A DNA stretch of 20,098 nucleotides from an uncultured Blautia sp. Lineage in GTDB: Bacteria > Bacillota > Clostridia > Lachnospirales > Lachnospiraceae. The stretch covers positions 1 through 20,098 of the forward strand of contig UQMI01000058.1 of assembly GCA_900542045.1 (NCBI GenBank). Direction: 5' to 3'. How positions within the stretch are numbered: the first letter of the stretch is position 1; every line of letters starts with the position of its first letter. Positions 6,300 through 13,718 of this stretch are shown one piece after another. The position numbers were made by a program, and so were the translations under genes. The notes beneath the pieces were generated by a model. It was given only the letters and a program-made list of their open reading frames with translations. It did not search any database and had not been told where the DNA came from.

Positions 6300-7823
6300 C
6301 TATGCCTTTTTTCTTTCCTGCAAGCTTTTTTTCACGGAAGGATATCGCTCCAGATCTGTATGGGGGATTGCCTGCGCCGCTACCATCAGATGCAGAAAGT
6401 CCTCTACAGCGCCAAACTGCACATATACCATTTTCTCCAGGATCCCATCCAGCTCCAGCAGACTCTGCCTGTCAGTCAGAAGCCGGACCGCCCCTTCCAG
6501 AGACGCATTCCCTGCGCTGATGAGCTTATCTCTGTCCATATCCGGATACATGCCGATGGTAACAGCTGATTCCACAGAAACATGTTTGCCGAAGGCTCCG
6601 GCCACATAGAATTTATCCAGTTCCTGCAATGAAATGCCCGCCTGCTGCAGCATGTATTCCACCATGGTGTAGGCAGCTGCCTTGGTCCGCAGGAACTCAT
6701 CAATGTCTTCCTGATAAAAGAAAAGTCCCGGCGCATATTCTACTGCATAACTTTCGCCCTGTTTCTGAATCAGCGGGCTTTTCTCCGGTTCCAGAGTCCC
6801 CTTCATATTGATCCAGCCATTCAGGAATAACTGTGCCAGAAGATCCACAATTCCAGATCCGCAGATCCCTTCTGCCTTTCCCTCACCCAGCACATGAACG
6901 GAAAATTCTCCGTTCTCCAGCAGGACCCGATCTACAGCTCCCGCCACAGCACGCATGCCTGTCTTTACCACACCGCCTTCCAGAGCCGGTCCTGCAGCGC
7001 CTGCACCGCACAGCAGAAAATCTCTGCCGCCCACGACCAGTTCCCCATTTGTCCCTATATCAAAGAACGCACACAGCTCTTTCTCACGGTGCATTCCGGT
7101 GGCCACAATACCGCTGATGATATCGCCGCCCAGATAATTGGATTTTCCGGGACAGCAATAGACTAATCCATTCACAGCAATCCCCAGATCCTTTCCCCGC
7201 AAAAAACCGGGACGGTCTGCCCACACTGCATAGGGAGTGGAAAACACACAGAAAGCATCCAGGCCCAGCAGAAAATGCAGCATCGTAGTATTTCCTGCGA
7301 TTACCATCTGGATACATTTCTTCGGAGAGATCCCGGTCTCTTCCTCCAGTTTTTCCAGAATGCCGCTGATGCTGTCCACTGTTGCCTGCCGCAGTTCTTC
7401 CAGATGCCCGGGCTGATCTTTACAGTAAAAGATCCGGTTCAGGATATCCGTTCCATAGGGGATCTGCCGGTTGTATAACGAAACCTCCGCCAGACATTCC
7501 CCTGTGTCACACTGGATCATCCTGCCCACCACAGTGGTACTTCCCAGATCCACTGCCACACCGTAATGGGCCTTTGCCGTATCTCCCTGTTCCAGATCTG
7601 TGATCATCCACAGTTCTCCATTCCAGGCCAGAGAGACGGTCACCTTCCAGCCAGCCCGTTCACAGAGAGGGTATAGATTTTTCATTGCCCCCAGAGAAAA
7701 TTTTGCCTGTATTTCTTGCTGTTCAAGCCCATCCAGGATCCTCTGCTGCGCCGAACGGCTGTCTTCCTCTGTGGGAGGCTGCAATTCCAAATAAATCTTT
7801 TTACTGATTCCTTCCAGTTTCAT
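6300..7823 (-). CDS. ASKHA-domain protein (DUF4445 / corrinoid-activation type) without ferredoxin domain
   Basis: This 507-residue protein belongs to the ASKHA ATPase group that includes RACo and RamA, which use ATP to drive reductive reactivation of cobalt in corrinoid proteins. Visible signs are the linker segment IYLELQPPTEEDS near the start, the first phosphate loop GVAVDLGSTTVVGR, VIAGNTTMLHFLLG, FFDIGTNGELVVGG, LCGAGAAGPALEGG, EGICGSGIVDL and FYVAGAFGKHV. The N-terminal 2Fe-2S ferredoxin domain of RACo (cysteine motif) is missing, so electrons would have to come from elsewhere. The ATG at 7823 has GGAAGG about 8 nt upstream. It is last in the folate operon, 108 bp after folB-folK. A role in reactivating a methyl-folate-dependent corrinoid enzyme such as methionine synthase is inferred. 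Confidence 0.88.
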   Translation of the reverse strand: MKLEGISKKIYLELQPPTEEDSRSAQQRILDGLEQQEIQAKFSLGAMKNLYPLCERAGWKVTVSLAWNGELWMITDLEQGDTAKAHYGVAVDLGSTTVVGRMIQCDTGECLAEVSLYNRQIPYGTDILNRIFYCKDQPGHLEELRQATVDSISGILEKLEEETGISPKKCIQMVIAGNTTMLHFLLGLDAFCVFSTPYAVWADRPGFLRGKDLGIAVNGLVYCCPGKSNYLGGDIISGIVATGMHREKELCAFFDIGTNGELVVGGRDFLLCGAGAAGPALEGGVVKTGMRAVAGAVDRVLLENGEFSVHVLGEGKAEGICGSGIVDLLAQLFLNGWINMKGTLEPEKSPLIQKQGESYAVEYAPGLFFYQEDIDEFLRTKAAAYTMVEYMLQQAGISLQELDKFYVAGAFGKHVSVESAVTIGMYPDMDRDKLISAGNASLEGAVRLLTDRQSLLELDGILEKMVYVQFGAVEDFLHLMVAAQAIPHTDLERYPSVKKSLQERKKA

Positions 7824-7886
7824 TTTTCGTGTCCTTCCTTTATTCAAATCCTTTGCCTTTTCCATGAGAATCAGGGGTAACAAAAA

Positions 7887-7913
7887 GACGGACGTCCTTT
7901 TCCAAGCCGTCCG
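7887..7913 (-). terminator. Weak terminator-like hairpin between folB-folK and the ASKHA gene
   Basis: CGGACG (7889-7894) pairs with CGTCCG (7908-7913), followed on the minus strand by a T5 run. The stem is only 6 bp with a 13-nt loop, so termination would be partial. Confidence 0.35.
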
Positions 7914-7931
7914 CCAGTTCTGCACTGTCTG

Positions 7932-8759
7932 TTATTCCAGTTCTTCCAAAAGCTGAGAAACTGTCTTCTGAAGGATCGGGTGCCTCTTATATGGAGCAAT
8001 TTCCGCCATGGGCCGCAATACAAAGGCACGTTTGTGCATTTCGATATGAGGCACCAGCAGATCCTCAGTATCAATGATCTCATCATCGTACAGCAAAAGA
8101 TCCAGATCCAGAGTTCTTGGCCCCCAGTGGACCAGCCGCTCCCGTTTAGCCGCCTGCTCAATCTCATGCATCCGGTCCAGCAGTTCATGGGGATCCAGGA
8201 ATGTACGCAGGCGCAATGCACCATTGAGAAAGTCATCCTGCTCTACACCGCCGTAGGGCGGGGTCACCAGATAGCCGGAAACCTTTTCCACCTGACACCC
8301 GACAGTCTCTCCCAGCATCCGGACAGCCATGTCCAGATATTCCTTTTTGTCCCCCATATTGGAGCCGAGAGCAATATATGCCGTATGATAACCTCTGGTA
8401 ATCTGCACAGAAACCGTATCCAGGGGCAGTCTCACCGGCGCCCATGGCTTTTTGATCTCCAGAGTCACAGCTTCCAGATGAGGTACCGTGAGCAGCAGTT
8501 CCTCTGCCAGTCCCTCTGCCACTGTCTCCAGCAGTTTGCAGGTATGCTCCTGCAGATATGCGGTGATCGCCTGACTCACCACGCCATAATGAATGGACTG
8601 CTGCAGATCATCAGTTTTCCCGGCCCGTCGGGTATGGGTATATAAAACAGCGCTTACCACAAATTTCTGTCCCAGGACATTTTCCTCAGGAAAAACTCCG
8701 TGATTGGCAAACACGGTTAAGTCTTTTATCTTGATCTGATCGTATTTTGTTAGATCCAT
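7932..8759 (-). CDS. folBK: Bifunctional dihydroneopterin aldolase / HPPK (FolB-FolK fusion)
   Basis: This 275-residue fusion performs two consecutive folate steps in the cytoplasm. Residues ~7-122 are FolB, converting dihydroneopterin to hydroxymethyl-dihydropterin and glycolaldehyde. They show LTVFANHGVFPEENVLGQKF, with the conserved Glu, and VTLEIKKPWAP, with the catalytic Lys. Residues ~127-275 are FolK, adding pyrophosphate from ATP, with AYIALGSNMGDKKEYLDMAV, PPYGGVEQDDFLNGA, HWGPRTLDLDLLLYDDE and VPHIEMHKRAFVLRPMAEIAP (near residues 236-256). The ATG at 8759 has GGAGG 6 nt upstream. The gene follows folP by 19 bp. Such fusions are common in Firmicutes. Confidence 0.96.
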   Translation of the reverse strand: MDLTKYDQIKIKDLTVFANHGVFPEENVLGQKFVVSAVLYTHTRRAGKTDDLQQSIHYGVVSQAITAYLQEHTCKLLETVAEGLAEELLLTVPHLEAVTLEIKKPWAPVRLPLDTVSVQITRGYHTAYIALGSNMGDKKEYLDMAVRMLGETVGCQVEKVSGYLVTPPYGGVEQDDFLNGALRLRTFLDPHELLDRMHEIEQAAKRERLVHWGPRTLDLDLLLYDDEIIDTEDLLVPHIEMHKRAFVLRPMAEIAPYKRHPILQKTVSQLLEELE

Positions 8760-8778
8760 GCCAGACCTCCATTTTTTA

Positions 8779-9600
8779 TTATTCGCACTTCGATTCTGCC
8801 AGAATAGACCGGGTCATGCGGATGATCCGGTAGTTTTCCTTCACATCATGGACCCGCACAAAGGCAGCGCCTTTCATGACACCCATTACAGTGGTGGCCA
8901 GCGTGCCTTCCACACGCTGATCTGAGGGCAGATCCAGTGTCAGACCGATCACTGATTTCCGGGAGGTAGCCAGCAGGATCGGATATCCCAGCTCATGCAT
9001 CCGCTCCAGCTGATGAATGGCCGTCAGGTTATTCTCATAAGTCTTTCCAAATCCCACACCCGGATCCAGAATGATCTTGTCATCTTCTACTCCGTATTTT
9101 TTTGCAATGGCCACAGATTCCCGCAGATCTTCGCACAGATCTGTCATAAAATCATGGTAATCCGGTTCCTGGCGGTTGTGCATCAGACAGCAGGGAACCT
9201 GGTACCGGGCAATCAGCTCTGCCACTTTCTCATCGTATTTCAGTCCCCAGATATCATTGACCATATCCGCTCCGGCTTTCAGAGCCGCTTCCACTACTTC
9301 GCTTTTATAGCTGTCTATGGATACCGGCACGTCCCAGCGGGATTTCACCATCTCGATTGCAGGCACCACCCGGGCAATCTCCTCTTCTGTGGAAATCTGC
9401 TGATGGCCCGGACGGGTAGACTCTCCGCCTATATCAATAATGGCCGCACCTTCTTCGATCATCTCTTCCACATGATCTCTGGCACGTCCCAGATCGTTCC
9501 ATTTTCCTCCATCAGAAAAGGAATCCGGCGTAACGTTCAGGATTCCCATAATATAACAGTTGTTATCTGTATCAAACAGATGACTGCCGATTTTCATCAT
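8779..9600 (-). CDS. folP: Dihydropteroate synthase
   Basis: This 273-residue TIM-barrel enzyme condenses hydroxymethyl-dihydropterin pyrophosphate with p-aminobenzoate to give dihydropteroate and is the sulfonamide target. Family motifs in order are MGILNVTPDSFSDGG, AAIIDIGGESTRPG, VPVSIDSYKSEV, GADMVNDIWG, IILDPGVGFGKTYENNL, LLATSRKSVIG, RVEGTLATTVMG and FVRVHDVKENYRI. These cover the pterin- and pABA-binding loops. The ATG at 9600 was chosen because GGAGG lies 8 nt upstream. The in-frame ATG at 9606 is too close to that site, and ATG 9597 is an alternative. It begins 32 bp after the HD gene stop. Confidence 0.97.
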   Translation of the reverse strand: MMKIGSHLFDTDNNCYIMGILNVTPDSFSDGGKWNDLGRARDHVEEMIEEGAAIIDIGGESTRPGHQQISTEEEIARVVPAIEMVKSRWDVPVSIDSYKSEVVEAALKAGADMVNDIWGLKYDEKVAELIARYQVPCCLMHNRQEPDYHDFMTDLCEDLRESVAIAKKYGVEDDKIILDPGVGFGKTYENNLTAIHQLERMHELGYPILLATSRKSVIGLTLDLPSDQRVEGTLATTVMGVMKGAAFVRVHDVKENYRIIRMTRSILAESKCE

Positions 9601-9632
9601 TGTCATTTCCTCCGTCGCTGCTCTTGCTGTAT

Positions 9633-10115
9633 TTAGATTTTTAATTCCAGATTTTTCTTCTGTGCCGGCCAGTTGCACGCAGCTTCGCTTTCACAGGCAA
9701 AACAGCTCCTGGAAGCTTTATCTGCCCGGTAGATCAGGCCGGAAAGCCCTGCAGACTCCTTTGTGCCCGCATCCCGATGAGCCAGGATCGCTTCCAGAAT
9801 TTCCTGTATCTCCTCTTTTTCAAAGCCGCATTCCTCCAGAATGGGACCGGCGATCCGTGCGCTGGCTTCATGATGAGGGATCCCCTCTTCATACTGCAGA
9901 TGTCTGCCGATATCATGGAGAAGTCCGCAGGCATAAATCCATTCCTTGGAAATGCCATATCCCATTTCCAGATCCTCAATGTATGCCAGTCTGGCCACAT
10001 CCAGGAAATGATTCCTGTCATGCCGGCAAAATTCCCGGTTCTTCTCCAGTTCTTCAATCCTGTGCAGACACTTCTGATAATCCGGATGTCTCCAGATCCT
10101 GTCCACCCTCTTCAT
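9633..10115 (-). CDS. HD-domain metal-dependent phosphohydrolase in the folate operon
   Basis: This 160-residue HD-superfamily protein has metal ligands in the right order: His36 (RNHFLDVARLA), His67-Asp68 (LLHDIGRH), His81/His82 (PHHEASARIAG), His113 (ILAHRD) and Asp132 (YRADKASR). After the domain it has a cysteine cluster (Cys138, Cys141, Cys147) that could bind zinc or iron. Its ATG at 10115 directly follows the folE stop with no gap, and folP comes 32 bp later, so it is translated with the pathway. No Nudix-type FolQ is present. I infer that it removes phosphates from dihydroneopterin triphosphate or its monophosphate. Archaeal MptB, an HD protein acting on a cyclic dihydroneopterin phosphate, is a precedent. 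The activity is not proven by the sequence. Confidence 0.85.
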   Translation of the reverse strand: MKRVDRIWRHPDYQKCLHRIEELEKNREFCRHDRNHFLDVARLAYIEDLEMGYGISKEWIYACGLLHDIGRHLQYEEGIPHHEASARIAGPILEECGFEKEEIQEILEAILAHRDAGTKESAGLSGLIYRADKASRSCFACESEAACNWPAQKKNLELKI

Positions 10116-10679
10116 CTATCGTCTCTCCAGCATCCGGTAGAAGGTATCCTGCAGACGGTCATTGTCGTCAAACACGCCTCTGGTCACCACGGAAACCGTC
10201 TTTGTTCCCGGTTTTCGAATGCCCCGCATGGTCATACACATATGCTCGGCCTCGATCAGTACCATAACGCCCTGTGGTTTGAGTTCCTTCATAAATACAT
10301 CTGCGATCTGTGCCGTCAGACGCTCCTGCAGCTGAAATCTTCTGGCATAAACCTCCACGGTTCTGGCGATCTTGCTCAATCCCACCACTTCGCCGTTGGG
10401 AATGTAAGCCACTGCCACCTTGCCGTAGAAGGGAAGCATATGATGCTCACAGAACGAATAAACCGGTATATCCTTCTCCATTACCATATCATTGTTATCT
10501 ACATGAAACCGCTTCTTCAGATGCACTGCCGCATCATCTGTATACCCGCCTGCCAGCTCTTCGTACATTCTGGCAATCCTGTCCGGTGTTTCCAGAAGGC
10601 CCTCTCTGTGAATATCTTCTCCGATTCCTTCTAAAATCAGACGCACGCCTTCTTTAATCTTTTCCTGATCCATTTTCAC
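10116..10679 (-). CDS. folE: GTP cyclohydrolase I
   Basis: This 187-residue enzyme catalyses the first committed folate step, GTP to dihydroneopterin triphosphate plus formate. It carries the zinc ligands Cys77 and His80 ([13 protein letters not shown]) and Cys148 (EHMCMTMRG). The substrate-binding segments [20 protein letters not shown] (near 100-119) and [11 protein letters not shown] are also present. The start is GTG 10679, immediately after the folC stop and 5 nt from GGAGG inside the folC end. ATG 10673, 11 nt from the site, is the alternative. The abutting stops and starts of folC, folE and the HD gene suggest translational coupling. Confidence 0.97.
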   Translation of the reverse strand: MKMDQEKIKEGVRLILEGIGEDIHREGLLETPDRIARMYEELAGGYTDDAAVHLKKRFHVDNNDMVMEKDIPVYSFCEHHMLPFYGKVAVAYIPNGEVVGLSKIARTVEVYARRFQLQERLTAQIADVFMKELKPQGVMVLIEAEHMCMTMRGIRKPGTKTVSVVTRGVFDDNDRLQDTFYRMLERR

Positions 10680-11969
10680 TTATTCCTCCATCATCTGCAC
10701 TGCCCTGTCCACTCTTCCCAGGAAGGAAAGAGAACCAAAGGCAACAATTACATCCTTCTTCCCTGCCAGCTTCCAGCTTTTCTGCAATGCTTCCTCTACG
10801 GAAGCGGCTGCCTCTGCGCGGGGATTTATTTTTCGAACTTCTTCTGCAAGCTCTTCTGCCGGCATCGCCCTGGGGTTATCCGGCGTCTGTACGGTAAAGA
10901 TCTGCTCTGCCAGCGGGGCTGTGATCCGGATGATCTCCGGATAATCCTTATCTTTGAATACACCAAATATATAGTAAATCTTCTTATCCTTAAAGTACAG
11001 CTCCAGGGACTCCCGGAATACTCTGGCTGCCGCCGGGTTATGGGCGCCGTCCAGAATCACCACCGGTTCCTTGTGAATGGGACTGAACCTTCCCTTCCAT
11101 ACGGTCTTCTCGAATCCCCGGTACACGGCTTCTTCTGAAAGTGCAAAGCCCAGCCTTCTCAGTGCGTTCACCGCCTCCAGGGCCAGCGCCGCATTGGGAA
11201 TCTGATAGCTTCCCGCCAGAGAGATCCGGATATCTTTCCATTCTCCATAGGAAAATCTCTGGGTCTCGTACCCATAGGAAATATCCTGTATGTTTTCCGG
11301 CACCACCACAGTCAGCCTGCTTTCTTTTTCTTTGCTGACTGCTGCAATGACTTCCATAGCCTCCGGATCCTGCCATGCAGAAACCACCTCTGTATGAGGC
11401 TTGATGATCCCTGCTTTGTTCACTGCGATCTCATGCAGCGTGTTCCCCAGGATCTCTCTGTGATCCAGACTGATGGGCGCGATCACTTCCAACACGGTGG
11501 TTTTCACGATATTCGTAGCGTCCGTCAGACCGCCGAAGCCCGTCTCCAGCACCACCATATCGCATTTTTTCTCTCTAAAATAGAGAAAAGAAAGCGCTGT
11601 CTCTATCTCAAATACTGTAGGACAGCCCTTTCCGTCTGCTTTCATCTCTTCCGCCGCTCTGGCAATGGATGTCACATGACGGGCCAGTGCCTCCCGCTCT
11701 ATCCTCTCTCCATCCACCTGAATTCTCTCTCTATAGGAAAACAGGGTGGGAGACAGATAGCGTCCCGTCCGATAGCCAGCTTCGGTCAGTATCGTGGAAA
11801 GATATGCCAGCAGGGAGCCTTTCCCATTCGTTCCGGAAATGTGGATGAATTTCAGCTCATCCTGGGGATTGCCAAGCCTGCCAAGCAGCTCTTTCATATT
11901 CTCCAAGCCAAGTACACTTCCGTATTTGGACACCTGGGCCAAATATACTCTTGCTTCTTCGTAATTCAT
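10680..11969 (-). CDS. folC: Folylpolyglutamate synthase / dihydrofolate synthase
   Basis: This 429-residue Mur-ligase-type ATPase adds glutamate to dihydropteroate and to folates. Motifs are the P-loop FIHISGTNGKGS, RYLSPTLFSYRERIQVDG, the Mg-binding LETGFGGLTDATN, ISLDHREILG, NKAGIIK, the ligase loop KGRFSPI and VVILDGAHNPAAA, followed by the C-terminal Rossmann domain. The ATG at 11969 has GGAGG 4 nt upstream. An in-frame TTG at 11999 would add 10 residues lying inside a leader hairpin (11980-11999). It is the first gene of the folate operon and has a strong promoter. Confidence 0.96.
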   Translation of the reverse strand: MNYEEARVYLAQVSKYGSVLGLENMKELLGRLGNPQDELKFIHISGTNGKGSLLAYLSTILTEAGYRTGRYLSPTLFSYRERIQVDGERIEREALARHVTSIARAAEEMKADGKGCPTVFEIETALSFLYFREKKCDMVVLETGFGGLTDATNIVKTTVLEVIAPISLDHREILGNTLHEIAVNKAGIIKPHTEVVSAWQDPEAMEVIAAVSKEKESRLTVVVPENIQDISYGYETQRFSYGEWKDIRISLAGSYQIPNAALALEAVNALRRLGFALSEEAVYRGFEKTVWKGRFSPIHKEPVVILDGAHNPAAARVFRESLELYFKDKKIYYIFGVFKDKDYPEIIRITAPLAEQIFTVQTPDNPRAMPAEELAEEVRKINPRAEAAASVEEALQKSWKLAGKKDVIVAFGSLSFLGRVDRAVQMMEE

Positions 11970-11979
11970 GATTCCTCCA

Positions 11980-11999
11980 TTGAGTATTTCATCACTCAA
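11980..11999 (-). promoter_or_regulatory. Hairpin abutting the folC ribosome binding site
   Basis: TTGAGT and ACTCAA form a 6-bp stem with an 8-nt loop directly beside the GGAGG site. It might tune translation, but the stem is short and no known riboswitch was recognised here. Confidence 0.3.
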
Positions 12000-12013
12000 A
12001 TTTTATCCACCTC

Positions 12014-12042
12014 ATTATATGACTTTTTTACTGTTTCTTCAA
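12014..12042 (-). promoter_or_regulatory. Sigma-A promoter of the folate operon
   Basis: On the minus strand, TTGAAG (12042-12037), a 17-bp spacer and a perfect TATAAT (12019-12014) lie 45 bp upstream of folC. Confidence 0.8.
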
Positions 12043-12116
12043 CCTTTAATTATGGAATTTCCAATTCTTCCCCGCCTCCGGCACAAAAAGCTCCGAAGAT
12101 CCGGTCATATAAACAG

Positions 12117-12164
12117 AAAAAAGTCCAAAATCGCTGGAAGTATACGATTTTGGACCCTTTTTTC
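12117..12164 (-). terminator. Terminator after the KamA-family gene
   Basis: GTCCAAAATCG (12123-12133) pairs perfectly with CGATTTTGGAC (12145-12155). A-rich and T-rich flanks give a U tract on the minus strand, 40 bp beyond the stop. Confidence 0.85.
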
Positions 12165-12196
12165 TTTTGATTCTTCTCCTGTCAGGAACCGCTTTG

Positions 12197-13324
12197 TCAG
12201 AGCCAGCACTGATCCGGCTGCACCTCTTTGACAAAAATCCTGTTGGCGTTGGCCGGATTCTTGGCCTGGTGATACTTAAACAGCATTTTTCCTTCTGACA
12301 GTTCACCCAGGATCTCAATCTTGCCTGTGGGATGAGACATGGCGTAACGAATGCATTTTCCCTGGCCATTCTGCATGGCCTTGGCCTGATCTACGATCTT
12401 GTACCCTTCCAGCAAAGGAACCTGGAAATGATTCAGCACCCCGCGGACCGGTCTGCACTGGAAAACATAATAGGGCACTACGCCAACTGCAGTCAGGCGG
12501 ATCAGTAGCTCACCCAGGACTTCCGGAGAATCATTGATATTCTTCAGAAGAACGGTCTGATTCTTAATGATAATGCCGCGTTTTCTCAATGCCTGAATCG
12601 CCGCCGCAGCCTCCGGCGTCACTTCTCTTGGGTGATTGAACTGTGTCACCACATAAATCTGCTTCTTTTCTCCATATTCTTCCAGCAGCTGCAGAAGCTT
12701 CGGATCCTCAGAGATTCTCTGAGGCAGCACCACCGGCACCCGGGTTCCAAAACGTATGAAATCCAGCTGCTCCAGCTCCGTCAAAGCCTTCAGATATTTC
12801 TCGATCCGTGTGTTGGAATTAAAGAAAGCGTCCCCGCCGGTAACCAGCACATTATTCACTTCCGGATGTTCCAGAATATAATTTCTTACCTGCTCCACCT
12901 GGCTGGATACCTCATTGTCCGTCAGTCCCACCATCCGTTTCCGGAAGCAGTGTCTGCAGTACATAAAGCATTCATGGCTGGACAGAACCAGAACTGTGGG
13001 GGCATATTTGTGCTGTACGCCTGGAAGAACCGTATTATCCTTCTCCCCACTGGTATCCGTGTCTCCTCCCTTTTCCAGTTCCCAGACGGAAGGAATCGAC
13101 ATTTTGCGAATGGGATCCTCCGGATCGTCCGGATCAATCAGGGAAAGGTAGTATTCGTTGGTCAGCATGGGATACTCTTTGCAGATCTCATTGATCCGCA
13201 GCTCTTCCTCATGGCTTAAATGCAGCTTTTCTTTGATATCGCTGCCTGTTTCATAACGTGTTTGTATTATAGACTTCCAATCTATAAGAATCACCCGCTT
13301 TCTTTTGTTTATTTTTTCTTTCAT
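12197..13324 (-). CDS. KamA-family radical SAM aminomutase, probably not lysine-specific
   Basis: This protein of 375 residues has the radical SAM cysteines Cys119, Cys123 and Cys126 (ECFMYCRHCFRKRM), the SAM-binding VTGGDAFF and the PLP lysine in NGQGK (Lys323). The family moves an amino group from carbon 2 to 3 using PLP and a 5'-deoxyadenosyl radical. In lysine 2,3-aminomutase two aspartates, in QCDLxxG and in the segment before GGGGK, bind the substrate side chain. Here the first is arginine (FQCRPVRG, Arg291) and the second is absent, with Asn319 nearby. This resembles what was reported for Clostridioides glutamate 2,3-aminomutase, so glutamate or another acidic substrate is likely. No good ribosome binding site precedes ATG 13324, so a downstream GTG start is possible. 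Confidence 0.85.
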   Translation of the reverse strand: MKEKINKRKRVILIDWKSIIQTRYETGSDIKEKLHLSHEEELRINEICKEYPMLTNEYYLSLIDPDDPEDPIRKMSIPSVWELEKGGDTDTSGEKDNTVLPGVQHKYAPTVLVLSSHECFMYCRHCFRKRMVGLTDNEVSSQVEQVRNYILEHPEVNNVLVTGGDAFFNSNTRIEKYLKALTELEQLDFIRFGTRVPVVLPQRISEDPKLLQLLEEYGEKKQIYVVTQFNHPREVTPEAAAAIQALRKRGIIIKNQTVLLKNINDSPEVLGELLIRLTAVGVVPYYVFQCRPVRGVLNHFQVPLLEGYKIVDQAKAMQNGQGKCIRYAMSHPTGKIEILGELSEGKMLFKYHQAKNPANANRIFVKEVQPDQCWL

Positions 13325-13508
13325 TCGATTTTTAAGGGAAGAAATAAGATTTAGTAAAAAATCGAGGAGGTGTTTAGATTGCCTGCATTTGACTGTAATT
13401 GTAAAAACACTACCAAATATAGTTATTATATCAAAATTTCAAACAAATTTCTATCTTTAAATCAAAAAACCTATTAAATTTACATAAAATTGCTTCGAAT
13501 ACACGCAG
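13325..13508. other. AT-rich intergenic region upstream of the KamA-family gene
   Basis: This stretch carries the KamA-family leader. On the minus strand a TATAAT lies at 13430-13425 without a clear -35. An 8-bp stem pairs 13326-13333 (CGATTTTT) with 13357-13364. On the plus strand a possible 32-residue frame starts at 13379. Confidence 0.45.
13379..13477 (+). CDS. Possible 32-residue peptide with strong ribosome binding site
   Basis: A GAGGAGG site at 13364-13370 lies 8 nt before a TTG start. The frame encodes 32 residues rich in Asn, Lys and Tyr, with two cysteines (DCNCKN), and ends at 13477. No family is recognised and no clear promoter precedes it. The region is AT-rich, so the frame may be chance. 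Confidence 0.2.
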   Translation: MPAFDCNCKNTTKYSYYIKISNKFLSLNQKTY

Positions 13509-13590
13509 AAAAACGCAACCAGTGACATGAGATTCTCATGAACACCGGCTGCGTTCTCATTTCCAACGAATGACTTACCTCCGAGCAAGC
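13509..13590 (-). ncRNA. Candidate small RNA with own promoter and terminator
   Basis: On the minus strand a promoter at 13624-13597 would start an RNA near 13590. It would end at a T5 run (13513-13509) after a long hairpin spanning 13512-13555. The outer 13 bp of the stem (AACGCAGCCGGTG with its partner) is complete only when read as minus-strand RNA, where two positions become G-U pairs; on the plus strand they are A-C mismatches. This orientation bias supports a minus-strand transcript of about 80 nt. It could alternatively be a terminated leader of the KamA-family gene. A GGAGG and a 28-residue TTG-initiated frame lie within it but look incidental. Confidence 0.45.
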
Positions 13591-13596
13591 GCCTTC

Positions 13597-13624
13597 ATTA
13601 TAATACTTACAACTTGATTGTCAC
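13597..13624 (-). promoter_or_regulatory. Candidate promoter of the small RNA
   Basis: GTGACA (13624-13619), a 16-bp spacer and a perfect TATAAT (13602-13597) lie on the minus strand. Confidence 0.5.
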
Positions 13625-13655
13625 CCCCTTTTTCTTTCTATTTTTGAAACATTAT

Positions 13656-13684
13656 TTGAATTTTTCCGATATAAGTCGTATAAT
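13656..13684 (+). promoter_or_regulatory. Sigma-A promoter of the TetR-type gene
   Basis: TTGAAT at 13656-13661, a 17-bp spacer and TATAAT at 13679-13684 lie 34 bp before the TTG start. Confidence 0.75.
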
Positions 13685-13718
13685 AATAGAAAATTTCTTA
13701 GCAATCGGAGGGATTGTC

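Noticed and set aside
9777..10634. 285-codon plus-strand frame
   Set aside because: Antisense to the HD gene and folE, both with catalytic motifs.
11970..12042. Tetrahydrofolate riboswitch or T-box ahead of folC
   Set aside because: The leader is only about 40 nt and lacks the conserved cores of either class.
11394..12170. 258-codon plus-strand frame
   Set aside because: Mostly antisense to folC and runs through the folate promoter and the KamA terminator.
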